Assembly (NCBI GenBank): GCA_010672785.1 | Contig: JAAHFX010000014.1 | Span: 149,719 to 213,718 of the forward strand | Source: Sphaerospermopsis sp. SIO1G1 | GTDB taxonomy: Bacteria; Cyanobacteriota; Cyanobacteriia; Cyanobacteriales; Nostocaceae | Direction: 5' to 3' | Length of the DNA stretch: 64,000 nucleotides | Part shown: piece after piece, positions 26,605-35,377 of the stretch | How positions within the stretch are numbered: the stretch's first letter is position 1 | Layout of the letters: the number at the start of each line of letters is the position of its first letter | Translations under genes and position numbers: made by a program | The notes under the pieces: generated by a model | Database searches by the model: none | Seen by the model: the letters and a program-made list of their open reading frames with translations, nothing else | Told to the model about the DNA's origin: nothing

Positions 26605-28824
26605 ATGAGCGTGAATGAAACTTTAACAACAAACAATTTTACTTTGAATCGGCAAACTTATCAACGTCTAAAATCTGCCCTTAGCATTGGTTTACGAAGA
26701 CAGATACTTTTTGCTGTTTGTGATGACTTACACATCAGAAATAAAATAGCTACTAAACTCAATTCTACCCTCGCTTACCCGGTAGGTCAAGTTTTATATC
26801 AACCAGGTGAGACAAGAGGAATGAGTACACCAGCTTATCCAAGATTAGTCACACTCAGGTTAAATCTAAACGATCCTAACCCCATCGCTCAGATAAATCA
26901 ATGGTTGGCAAATTATCCACCACCAGTAGTTGGAGAAACAAAAAATCAACCAGGTCGTTCTTTACCTATTCCAGCATTTCAGATTGTAGGTATAGAATTA
27001 TTAACCAAACAATCAGTATCCATACAACGTTTATTTATTCATTATTTACGATTAACTGAAAAATATTTTACTAACCAAGAAAATAGCTCGTTTTTAGAAT
27101 CTAGTTTACTATTTTGGCTTCCCCGTCCGTGGTTGTACACTATCCAACAATCAGCACCCCAATTTTGGCATATTCGGACAGGTATATTTATTTTTGCTGG
27201 AGAACCTACACCTACAATAGATAATCGTTCTTATAGTGATCATTTATCGGATTTTAGAAGCATTGATTTAGAGAATTTTTCCCATCCAATTGATCATGAT
27301 AACATTAATCATGAAGATGATAATCAAGAACATATTAAATCTGAAAATATCAACCATGAATCTACTATTTCCGAAACAGAAATAAATAGAACTATTGAAG
27401 AGTTTAAATTTATTGAAGATGACGATTTCATAGAAGATTCTTATGAAAATTTAAATGAACAGCCACAAACATCAGTCCAAAGTTTTACTAATGATCAAAT
27501 TATTCCTCCATTATCTTCATTAACACACATAAATCATGAGTTAGTTTCTTTAGTACAAGCAACACTAAATCAGAACGAAGATGGGGAAGAAGATTTACAA
27601 CCTAAAACACTGCTGTGGGAGATAGAACAATTAAATATTCAAACAGCAACTCCAGAGGAAATTGGCATTGTCTATCATCAATTAGGAGATTTATACCGTT
27701 CCCGAATTGAAGAAGGACAAACAAGTTTAGATAACTTAATGGTAGCAATAATTGCTTATCAAGAATCAATTAGTTATGATGACAATTCACCTCATTTACC
27801 CGATACATTAAATGACTTGGGTACTCTTTATTGGATGTTACATCGTACACCAGGAAACAGTGAGGATAGTAAAACTTATTTAGAAAAGGCAATAGAATGT
27901 TATCAGTTAGCAATTAAAATAGTTACACCTGATAGTCAAGCAGAAATTTATGCCCGTGTACAGAATAATTTAGCTACAGCTTATGGTGATCTAACTAGAT
28001 ATTATCAGCCAGTAGAAAATTGGCAAAAAGCTGTTCAAGCTTATAATGAAGCTCTCAGTTATCGGACAGAAAAAAATGATCCTTTAAAATATGCTGCTTG
28101 TCAAAATAATTTAGGAACAGCATATTGGCATTTAGGACAATATAGCGAACCAATTGATAATTTACACAAGGCAATTGCTGCTTACAAATTGGCGCTGGTT
28201 CATTATAATCCTAATCATGAACCAGTGAAATATGGGATGTTAAAAAATAATATTGGGACTGCTTTTTGGAATTTATCTCAACATGAAAAACCACTGGAAA
28301 ATTTACAGCTAGCAGTTGATTTTTATCAAGAAGCTTTAAAATATCGTACACCTGATCATACTCCTGTCGCTTGTGCAGCAACTCGTAATAATTTAGGGAC
28401 AGCTTATTGGCATATAGCTAATTTACCAGAAGTAGGTCAAGAAATTAGACAAAACTTTTTACAACTGTGTATTAAAGTCTATGAAGATACTGTCAATTTA
28501 GCTAATTCATTAAATCCCACACAGTTAAGTTTCGATTTATTAGCTACCTATAATAACTTGGGTTTAGCTCAATTTACGTTAGTAACTGATCCACATTTTT
28601 CAGGAGATGAAAAAGCTCTTTCAGAATATTTAGAATCAGCTTTAGAAAACCATGCAAAAGCATTAGCTGGTTTAGGTAAAAACCCAGAAGCTTATCAAGC
28701 TACTTTCAATCATATCATCAAAATCATTCGTACTTTTTATAGTGAGTTAGGTATTCAAGGACAAAACCTAGCTTTGTCAAAAGTTCCTAGTAATTTAATT
28801 CCTAATATTTTACCTCAACTATAA
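26605..28824 (+). CDS. TPR-repeat protein with unassigned N-terminal domain
   Basis: A 739-residue protein. Residues 1-215 form a globular N-terminal region (RRQILFAVCDDLHIRNKI..., later LLFWLPRPWLYTIQQSAPQFWHIRTGIFIF) that I cannot assign. It resembles the P-loop-derived N-terminus of some STAND-type proteins but has no Walker A. An acidic, Asn/Asp/Glu-rich linker follows (about 215-310). Then come at least six TPR-like repeats (about 335-690) with the pattern NNLGTAYW...A...Y..AL. It is probably a scaffold for protein-protein contacts in the cytoplasm. No signal peptide is seen. Confidence 0.85.
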   Translation: MSVNETLTTNNFTLNRQTYQRLKSALSIGLRRQILFAVCDDLHIRNKIATKLNSTLAYPVGQVLYQPGETRGMSTPAYPRLVTLRLNLNDPNPIAQINQWLANYPPPVVGETKNQPGRSLPIPAFQIVGIELLTKQSVSIQRLFIHYLRLTEKYFTNQENSSFLESSLLFWLPRPWLYTIQQSAPQFWHIRTGIFIFAGEPTPTIDNRSYSDHLSDFRSIDLENFSHPIDHDNINHEDDNQEHIKSENINHESTISETEINRTIEEFKFIEDDDFIEDSYENLNEQPQTSVQSFTNDQIIPPLSSLTHINHELVSLVQATLNQNEDGEEDLQPKTLLWEIEQLNIQTATPEEIGIVYHQLGDLYRSRIEEGQTSLDNLMVAIIAYQESISYDDNSPHLPDTLNDLGTLYWMLHRTPGNSEDSKTYLEKAIECYQLAIKIVTPDSQAEIYARVQNNLATAYGDLTRYYQPVENWQKAVQAYNEALSYRTEKNDPLKYAACQNNLGTAYWHLGQYSEPIDNLHKAIAAYKLALVHYNPNHEPVKYGMLKNNIGTAFWNLSQHEKPLENLQLAVDFYQEALKYRTPDHTPVACAATRNNLGTAYWHIANLPEVGQEIRQNFLQLCIKVYEDTVNLANSLNPTQLSFDLLATYNNLGLAQFTLVTDPHFSGDEKALSEYLESALENHAKALAGLGKNPEAYQATFNHIIKIIRTFYSELGIQGQNLALSKVPSNLIPNILPQL

Positions 28825-28830
28825 ATTGAT

Positions 28831-28860
28831 AATGGGTAATGGGTAATGGGTAATTGGTAA
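28831..28860. repeat. STRR: TAATGGG heptamers
   Basis: Three to four head-to-tail copies of TAATGGG or TAATTGG just after the TPR gene stop. Confidence 0.75.
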
Positions 28861-28924
28861 TTACGAAGTGATATAGTATAGTCTTTTATAACCACTTACC
28901 TGTTTAATTACCTAACCCAGACCT

Positions 28925-30805
28925 ATGAGAGAGACATTTCTAGAAGTTCGCAATCTACAAGTTGAATTTTCCGGTGATGGTAGTGATGTCAAAGCTGTGG
29001 ATGGTATCAGCTTTAATTTACGTCGGGGTGAGACTCTAGGAATTGTCGGAGAATCTGGAAGCGGGAAATCAGTCACCGCTTTAGCTATCATGGGTTTGCT
29101 GCAATATCCTGGTAAAATTAGTCAAGGAGAAATCTTATTTCGTCCCCAAGAAAATGCTAAACCTCTGGATTTATTAACATTATCAGCAGAAGAAATACAG
29201 CTTTATCGGGGTGGAGATATTGCCATGATTTTCCAAGAACCTATGAGTTCTTTAAATCCAGTTTATAATATTGGATTTCAGCTAACAGAAGCAATTATGA
29301 GACATCAAAATGTGACTTTAGCTGAAGCAAAGAGAATCGCTATTTCCGGTTTACAAGAAGTTAAACTTTTAGCAAGTGATGAAAATATTAAACAAGAAAT
29401 TTTAGAAAACTGGAATATTACCCATCCCAAAGAATCTGAACCAAATGATTTTCAATTAGCACAATTGGTGAAGGAAAATAAAGCAGCAATGTTGCAACGT
29501 TTCCCCCATGAATTATCTGGAGGTCAGCTACAAAGGGTAATGATTGCTATGGCAATTTCTTGTAATCCTTCGTTATTAATTGCCGATGAACCAACCACAG
29601 CTTTAGATGTTACGGTACAAGCAACAATTATTGAATTGATGGGAGAATTACAAACAAGTCGTGATATGGGGATGATTTTTATCAGTCATGATTTAGGTTT
29701 AATTGCAGAAATTGCTGACCAAGTTGCAGTTATGTATAAAGGTAAAATTGTTGAATATGGTGCAGCAGAACAAATATTTAATTATCCCCAACATCCTTAT
29801 ACGAAAGGTTTAGTAGCTTGTCGTCCTACCCTTGATAGTTTACCCCATAAATTATTAACTGTTTCTGATTATATGAATGTGGAAAAAGATGAAAAAGGAA
29901 CAGTGGTAGTTAAACCCCAACAACCAGCTATACCCAGAGAAGTAACCAGAGAAGAAATTCATGCTAGATTAAAAAATCTGACTTCACAAACACCACTTGT
30001 AAAAATTAATAACCTCAAAGTTGGTTTTCCAATTCGGGGAGTATTTGGTGAAACTAAACGTTATTATATTGCAGTAAATGATGTTTCTTTTGATGTTTAT
30101 CCAGGAGAAACATTAGGATTAGTGGGAGAATCTGGTTGTGGAAAAACTACATTGGGGAGAACTTTATTGAGATTAGTTGAACCAATGGCTGGTAAAATTA
30201 TTTTTGATGATCAAAATATTACTTACCTGACGGGAAAATCTCTACAAAAATTACGCCGGGAAATGCAAATAGTTTTCCAAAATCCCTTTAGTTCTCTCGA
30301 CCCCAGAATAAAAATCGGTAATGCAATTATAGAACCTTTATTAATTCATTCTGTAGGTAAAACCAAAAAAGAAAGAAGAGATAGAGCAGTAGAATTACTA
30401 GAAAGAGTCGGTTTATCTGCGGATGATATGAAACGCTATCCTCATCAATTTTCTGGTGGACAAAGACAGAGAATTTGCATTGCACGTTCTTTAGCTTTAA
30501 ACCCCAAATTTATTATTTGTGATGAGTCAGTTTCTGCATTAGATGTTTCTGTCCAAGCGCAGGTTTTAAACTTATTAAAAGAACTGCAACAGGAATTTCA
30601 ACTAACTTATATTTTTATTTCCCATGATTTAAGTGTGGTTAAATTTATGAGCGATCGCATTTTAGTTATGAATCAAGGTAAAATAGTTGAATCAGGTACA
30701 GCGGAAAGTATTTACCTGCAACCAAAACAAGAATATACACAGAAATTAATTGCAGCAATTCCTACAGGTAATGCTGACAGAATGAAAAATAGAAATTTGA
30801 ATTAA
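28925..30805 (+). CDS. Dipeptide/oligopeptide-type ABC transporter ATPase (two ATPase domains)
   Basis: A 626-residue protein with two ABC ATPase domains of the Dpp/Opp class fused in tandem (GsiA/YejF-like). Domain 1 (about 5-320) has GESGSGKS, LSGGQLQRV and LLIADEPTTALD; domain 2 (about 355-620) has GESGCGKTT, FSGGQRQR and IICDESVSALD. Each is followed by an oligopeptide-transporter C-terminal segment. Both ATPase sites look intact. It would energise uptake of peptides, glutathione or similar solutes. No permease or binding-protein gene is adjacent, so the partners must lie elsewhere. Confidence 0.94.
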   Translation: MRETFLEVRNLQVEFSGDGSDVKAVDGISFNLRRGETLGIVGESGSGKSVTALAIMGLLQYPGKISQGEILFRPQENAKPLDLLTLSAEEIQLYRGGDIAMIFQEPMSSLNPVYNIGFQLTEAIMRHQNVTLAEAKRIAISGLQEVKLLASDENIKQEILENWNITHPKESEPNDFQLAQLVKENKAAMLQRFPHELSGGQLQRVMIAMAISCNPSLLIADEPTTALDVTVQATIIELMGELQTSRDMGMIFISHDLGLIAEIADQVAVMYKGKIVEYGAAEQIFNYPQHPYTKGLVACRPTLDSLPHKLLTVSDYMNVEKDEKGTVVVKPQQPAIPREVTREEIHARLKNLTSQTPLVKINNLKVGFPIRGVFGETKRYYIAVNDVSFDVYPGETLGLVGESGCGKTTLGRTLLRLVEPMAGKIIFDDQNITYLTGKSLQKLRREMQIVFQNPFSSLDPRIKIGNAIIEPLLIHSVGKTKKERRDRAVELLERVGLSADDMKRYPHQFSGGQRQRICIARSLALNPKFIICDESVSALDVSVQAQVLNLLKELQQEFQLTYIFISHDLSVVKFMSDRILVMNQGKIVESGTAESIYLQPKQEYTQKLIAAIPTGNADRMKNRNLN

Positions 30806-30832
30806 TATAAAACTTAAAAATCACTATCGTAG

Positions 30833-30862
30833 GGTGCGTTAGGATGAAGTCCGTAACGCACC
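30833..30862. terminator. Hairpin between convergent genes
   Basis: GGTGCGTTA (30833-30841) pairs with TAACGCACC (30854-30862), 9 perfect base pairs with a 12-base loop and TTTAT after it. It lies between the ABC ATPase (plus) and rsmH (minus) and may serve both. The same GTAGGGTG(C/T) word returns inverted at 30950-30962, where TAATACACCCTAC overlaps the rsmH stop. Confidence 0.65.
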
Positions 30863-30958
30863 TTTATCTGATGTTATCAAGGATTTGTTTTTCAAGGGTT
30901 AATTTTTCAAGGGTTAATTTTTCAAGGATTTGGTGCGTTACGCTATCGCTAATACACC

Positions 30959-31855
30959 CTACTTCCTTTCTGCAATTCTTAACTTCGCAGAACGAGAACG
31001 AGGATTTTCTTTAATTTCCTCTTCCGTTGCAATGATTGGTTTTTTAGTTAACACCTTTAAAAAATCAGAACCTCTCAAACCATGTTTAACAATTCTATCC
31101 TCTAAACTATGAAAACTAATAATGGCAATTTTTCCACCCTCAACTAAACTTCGAGGTGCTTTTTCTATCAAATTTTCTAAAACCTGTAACTCATCATTCA
31201 CAGCAATTCTTAAACCTTGAAAAACACGAGTTGCTGGGTGTATTCTTCCATAACGATACTTGGGAGGAACAGAATAAAAAATTGCTTCTGCTAATTCTGT
31301 CGTAGTTTGAAAAGGACGCTTTTCCACAATTCGTCTTGCTATTTTCCGAGAAAGTCTTTCCTCACCATATTTAAAAAATATATTTGCTAATTCCTGTTCA
31401 TCCCATTCATTAATAATATCAGCAGCAGTTAAAGATTGTTGCTGATTCATCCGCATATCTAAATCAGCAGTATTCCTAAAACTAAAACCCCGCTCTGGGT
31501 TATCCAAATGATAGGAACTCACACCCAAATCTGCTAAAATTCCATCATAAATATTCTCAGGAAATTGATAATTTGCAAAGTTGCTGTGAACAAAATTAAC
31601 CCTCTCTCCAAACTCTGCTAAATTATCTTTTGCAGCATTTAAAGCATCCAAATCTTGGTCAACTGCGGTAACTTTTGTATTTTCAGAACTTGTTAAAATT
31701 AAACGACTATGGCCACCACCACCCACAGTTAAATCTAAATAATTTCCCCCTGGTTGAATATTTAAACCTGTAATTACTTCCTGACTTAAAACAGGAATGT
31801 GAGAGAAAGTAAATTCATCTAAATCTGTGGGTGTTTGTAAATTTGATTTATTCAT
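30959..31855 (-). CDS. rsmH: 16S rRNA (cytosine(1402)-N(4))-methyltransferase
   Basis: A 298-residue RsmH/MraW enzyme, which methylates N4 of C1402 in 16S rRNA with S-adenosylmethionine. It starts with HIPVLSQEVI and the SAM-binding LDLTVGGGGHS. It also has DGILADLGVSSYHLD, PERGFSFR, LDMRMN and late FHSLEDRIVK. It has full family length. It is isolated from the dcw (division/cell wall) genes that often accompany it in other bacteria. Confidence 0.96.
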   Translation of the reverse strand: MNKSNLQTPTDLDEFTFSHIPVLSQEVITGLNIQPGGNYLDLTVGGGGHSRLILTSSENTKVTAVDQDLDALNAAKDNLAEFGERVNFVHSNFANYQFPENIYDGILADLGVSSYHLDNPERGFSFRNTADLDMRMNQQQSLTAADIINEWDEQELANIFFKYGEERLSRKIARRIVEKRPFQTTTELAEAIFYSVPPKYRYGRIHPATRVFQGLRIAVNDELQVLENLIEKAPRSLVEGGKIAIISFHSLEDRIVKHGLRGSDFLKVLTKKPIIATEEEIKENPRSRSAKLRIAERK

Positions 31856-31860
31856 TTATA

Positions 31861-31920
31861 TCACAAATAGTCGGTTAAAACCGACTTTAGCTATAAGACA
31901 GGTAATTTATTACCTGGCTA
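31861..31920. repeat. Two adjacent small hairpins upstream of rsmH
   Basis: GTCGGTT-AA-AACCGAC (31870-31885) and CAGGTAAT-TT-ATTACCTG (31899-31916) lie between the start of rsmH and the restriction-modification remnant. They could be in the rsmH leader or be part of a dispersed palindromic repeat. Confidence 0.6.
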
Positions 31921-31946
31921 TTTTTTAGCTGGTTATTTTCAATATT

Positions 31947-32201
31947 TTATTCTAACGGAAAACCACCATATTGATCAATTATTTTATCAATATCTGCCAT
32001 AATCTCAATAGTTTCCGATATGATAGAAATAATATTGTGATAATGAGTCAAATCATCAAAATTCAATTCTCTTCCTTTTCTATCTTTTAACCATTTTTGA
32101 CAAACTTGATAACCACCTATATAAAAATTCCAGATGTGTGCAGGAACTTCCTCAAAATACTGTTCAGAGTTAATCCAATTGAAAATAACCCTGCAAATAA
32201 T
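31947..32201 (-). pseudogene. Remnant: C-terminal end of a type ISP restriction-modification protein
   Basis: An 84-codon open stretch ending in TAA at 31947 and blocked upstream by two consecutive in-frame TGA codons (32202-32207). It has no start codon at its 5' side. The translation contains EEVPAHIWNFYIGGYQVCQKW and LKDRKGRELNFDDLTHYHN, characteristic of the C-terminal specificity domain of type ISP restriction-modification enzymes and related DNA methylases. The N-terminal helicase, nuclease and methylase parts are absent, so this is a truncated remnant. Identification is from motif memory. Confidence 0.8.
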
Positions 32202-32579
32202 TCATCATAAAAAACTCTCCTACTCTCACTCTGCGCCTGGAGCGCCTCTGCGTGAGACATAAAAAATAATTAGCTCAATAATAAAATAAATATATATAAA
32301 ACCCCGCAAAACCACCCAAACCTTAACAAAACTTAGAAGCAAACAACACCACCCAAAAAATATTGCACACCCATAGAAACGAAAAAAATCCAGAGACACA
32401 ATTCCTTAAATCGCCAGATCCCTATAATAATTGAAGAAGCTAGACAAAATAAAACATCAAGTACAACTCCAAACCTGCTATCCTGACAAGCTGAAATTTA
32501 GCAGATGCAGTCAATCATATCTGGTTAGCATCTTGGCGGTTTGATACAAATTATTGACAACGGGAGAACACCAAAATCT
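32202..32579. other. Upstream region of ndhH
   Basis: No gene. It contains the decayed 5' boundary of the restriction-modification remnant, a CTCTGCGCC...GGCGCAGAG-type short repeat near 32229, and the ndhH promoter. GGGAGA near 32562 is the likely ndhH ribosome-binding site. Confidence 0.5.
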
Positions 32580-33764
32580 ATGAGTAGAATAGAAACCCGC
32601 ACCGAACCAATGGTGCTAAATATGGGACCTCACCACCCATCAATGCACGGGGTTCTCAGATTAATTGTTACTTTGGACGGTGAAGATGTCGTTGACTGTG
32701 AACCAGTCATTGGTTATCTACACCGAGGAATGGAAAAAATTGCAGAAAACCGCACCAACATCATGTATGTTCCCTACGTTAGTCGTTGGGACTATGCAGC
32801 GGGAATGTTTAACGAAGCAGTGACAGTCAATGCACCGGAAAAACTAGCTGGTATTGCAGTTCCCAAACGCGCTAGTTACATCCGCGTCATTATGCTGGAA
32901 CTCAACCGCATTGCTAACCACCTGTTATGGTTTGGTCCCTTTCTTGCTGACGTGGGCGCTCAAACTCCCTTTTTCTACCAATTCCGGGAACGGGAAATGA
33001 TTTATGATCTGTGGGAAGCTGCAACAGGTTATCGGATGGTAAACAACAACTATTTCCGTATTGGTGGTGTAGCTGCTGACTTACCTTACGGTTGGGTAGA
33101 TAAGTGTTTAGAATTTTGTGAATACTTTTTACCTAAAGTAGATGAATATGAACGCTTAGTCACCAATAACCCAATTTTCCGCCGTCGGATTGAAGGTATT
33201 GGTACAATTACCCGTGACGAAGCACTAAACTGGGGTCTTTCTGGGCCAATGTTACGGGGTTCTGGGGTGAAATGGGATTTACGTAAAGTTGACCATTACG
33301 AATGTTACGATGACTTCGACTGGGATATACAGTGGGAAACCGCAGGTGATTGTCTCGCTCGTTACATGGTACGGATGCGAGAAATGCGGGAATCAGTGAA
33401 AATTCTTAAACAAGCTCTCAAAGGTTTACCAGGCGGCCCTTACGAAAACCTGGAAGCTCAACGGATGATGGCAGGTAAAAAATCCGAATGGGATGCTTTT
33501 GATTATCAATATATTGGTAAGAAACTTTCACCTACCTTTAAAATTCCTGAAGGTGAAATTTACTCCCGTGTAGAAAGCGGTAAAGGTGAATTGGGAATTT
33601 ATTTAGTTGGTGATAATAATGTTTTCCCTTGGCGCTGGAAAATTCGTGCTGCTGACTTTAATAATCTGCAAATTCTACCTAGCTTGTTAAAAGGTGTAAA
33701 AGTGGCAGATATTGTCGTTATTCTCGGTAGTATTGACGTAATTATGGGTTCTGTGGATAGGTAA
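32580..33764 (+). CDS. ndhH: NAD(P)H-quinone oxidoreductase subunit H
   Basis: A 394-residue NDH-1 (NDH-type complex I) subunit H, in the hydrophilic arm on the cytoplasmic face of the thylakoid membrane, near the quinone-binding site. It supports cyclic electron flow, respiration and CO2 uptake. Recognised from NMGPHHPSMHGVLR, GYLHRGMEKIAENRT and the C-terminal DIVVILGSIDVIMGSVDR. The ATG at 32580 (MSRIETRTEPMVLN) gives the standard length of 394; an upstream in-frame start would add 13 non-conserved residues. It is a single gene, as is usual in Nostocales. Confidence 0.98.
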   Translation: MSRIETRTEPMVLNMGPHHPSMHGVLRLIVTLDGEDVVDCEPVIGYLHRGMEKIAENRTNIMYVPYVSRWDYAAGMFNEAVTVNAPEKLAGIAVPKRASYIRVIMLELNRIANHLLWFGPFLADVGAQTPFFYQFREREMIYDLWEAATGYRMVNNNYFRIGGVAADLPYGWVDKCLEFCEYFLPKVDEYERLVTNNPIFRRRIEGIGTITRDEALNWGLSGPMLRGSGVKWDLRKVDHYECYDDFDWDIQWETAGDCLARYMVRMREMRESVKILKQALKGLPGGPYENLEAQRMMAGKKSEWDAFDYQYIGKKLSPTFKIPEGEIYSRVESGKGELGIYLVGDNNVFPWRWKIRAADFNNLQILPSLLKGVKVADIVVILGSIDVIMGSVDR

Positions 33765-34096
33765 TTACCGCTGTCCCCCGATTTCATTCTGGAGTCGGGG
33801 AAAATGTTAACGTAGTAATCCCTTAAAGGTAACTACGGGTACTGTCTGAAATACTTAACTTAACATTGTTTTGCAAGTTTTCTGATCATTCTAGCTTCTA
33901 GCTCAAATGTATACATAGTAAGAGTTATTTATAACTTTTTGGTTCACGGATTAAGCACTGAGTATCCTATGATGCCATTGATATACTAAGATGTATTTTT
34001 GAGTAATTTTGCGTAAGTATTATGTAACGGATGGGAAAAATCTTAGACAAAAAACTTTATTCATTGTAAAGTCATAAAAAAATATAACATTATGAC
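33765..34096. other. Intergenic region after ndhH with a hairpin
   Basis: CCCCGA (33776-33781) pairs with TCGGGG (33795-33800) just after ndhH, with no T-run, so terminator function is uncertain. A lone TTTTGCGTAAGTATTA near 34009 looks like half of a family A element. The rest is AT-rich upstream DNA of the glycosyltransferase gene. Confidence 0.5.
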
Positions 34097-35344
34097 ATGA
34101 AAATCTTAGTATCTCTACCCAAAAAGGGAATCTATCTCAATGAGGGAGAATCAATTGATAAAATTTTTACAGGTGACTCTTCATCTTCTGGAACAATTAG
34201 TGCTACAGTTAGATTAGCAAGTTTATTACATGATCATGGGTTTACTATCTGTCTAAGTTCTAATCAAGAAGTATCATGTTCTCAGTTTACTTGTTTAAAA
34301 CACAATGATGTAGAGCCTCAAGAATTTGACTGGTTAATAGTTCATGAATCTCATTGGGATGGAATGTCATTAACTTTTGGTAATGAATTTTTGCATAAAA
34401 CCTTTCTCTGGTTGCATCTATATAGTTGTTTTGCAATGGTTTATAGCTTTATTCAAGCCGGAGGCAATCGTGTTATTTGTGCTTCCATAGATTGTGCCAA
34501 TACTTTTAGGGCTGTACCAGAATGGGATAAAAAAATAGCAGTTGCCTATAATAGTTATAATGAGATATTTAGTCCTGATGTTGCACAAATTGAAACTACT
34601 AGAAAATCACTAATATTTATAGGTGCAATCAGACCATCTAAAGGATTTCCTGAATTAATGAAAACTTGGTCTTATCTTGCTCAAAATCAAGTAGACTTAG
34701 AATTAAAAATCGCTGGAAGTATTCGTATTCATGATAAAAATGCAAGCATTGGTCCACTAGGAATTGCGGAAGAAAACTTTGAAACTAATCAAATCAAACC
34801 CTGGTTAGATAGTTTACCAGAAAGATATCAGCCTCGTTTTTTAGGGTCATTAACACCTAAACAATTACAAGCGGAAATTAACCAATCTTGGGCAGCAATA
34901 GTTAATCCATCATGGTATGCTACAGAAACCTTTTGCATTTCCGCCGTTGAAGCTCAAGCCTGTAATAAAACAGTTTTTTCAGTAGCCAGAGGTGGTTTAA
35001 AAGAAACAATTTATCGAGAAAATTTTAATTCTCTAGCAACAGACCCCAATCCAGATACATTGGGAAACCTGATCATTCAAGGTTTATCAGCAGAAAAAAA
35101 TATCAATGAAAATGGGTTATTAGCTGGAGAATATGTGAGAAATAAATTTTCTAACGAGTCAATTAAAAAGACATGGATAAACTTACTGGAAGGTAAACCA
35201 AACGAACCTCAGATTCCTAAACATTGGAAAACTTCTAAAGATATAGTTTGTGATTTATTGCGCTATTCAAATACCAGTAAACTATACTATTTTTACAGAA
35301 GTCCACACGATAGAAAAATATTAGGTCTTCAGCAAAGAAGATAA
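34097..35344 (+). CDS. GT4-like glycosyltransferase
   Basis: A 415-residue GT-B fold glycosyltransferase. The N-terminal half contains a glycine/serine-rich early segment (GDSSSSGTISATVRLASLL). The C-terminal half has RPSKGFPELMKTW and an E-x7-E motif (ETFCISAVE) at the donor-binding site, as in family GT4 retaining enzymes. Donor and acceptor are unknown; polysaccharide or glycan modification is likely. The next gene, 34 bp downstream, is another GT-like gene, so they probably form an operon. Base composition is lower in GC than ndhH upstream. Confidence 0.85.
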   Translation: MKILVSLPKKGIYLNEGESIDKIFTGDSSSSGTISATVRLASLLHDHGFTICLSSNQEVSCSQFTCLKHNDVEPQEFDWLIVHESHWDGMSLTFGNEFLHKTFLWLHLYSCFAMVYSFIQAGGNRVICASIDCANTFRAVPEWDKKIAVAYNSYNEIFSPDVAQIETTRKSLIFIGAIRPSKGFPELMKTWSYLAQNQVDLELKIAGSIRIHDKNASIGPLGIAEENFETNQIKPWLDSLPERYQPRFLGSLTPKQLQAEINQSWAAIVNPSWYATETFCISAVEAQACNKTVFSVARGGLKETIYRENFNSLATDPNPDTLGNLIIQGLSAEKNINENGLLAGEYVRNKFSNESIKKTWINLLEGKPNEPQIPKHWKTSKDIVCDLLRYSNTSKLYYFYRSPHDRKILGLQQRR

Positions 35345-35377
35345 CATTAGCAAATCAATACAGAGCAATTAATCAAC

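Noticed and set aside
33776..33800. ndhH terminator
   Set aside because: A hairpin is there but lacks a following T-run, so it was not listed as a terminator.
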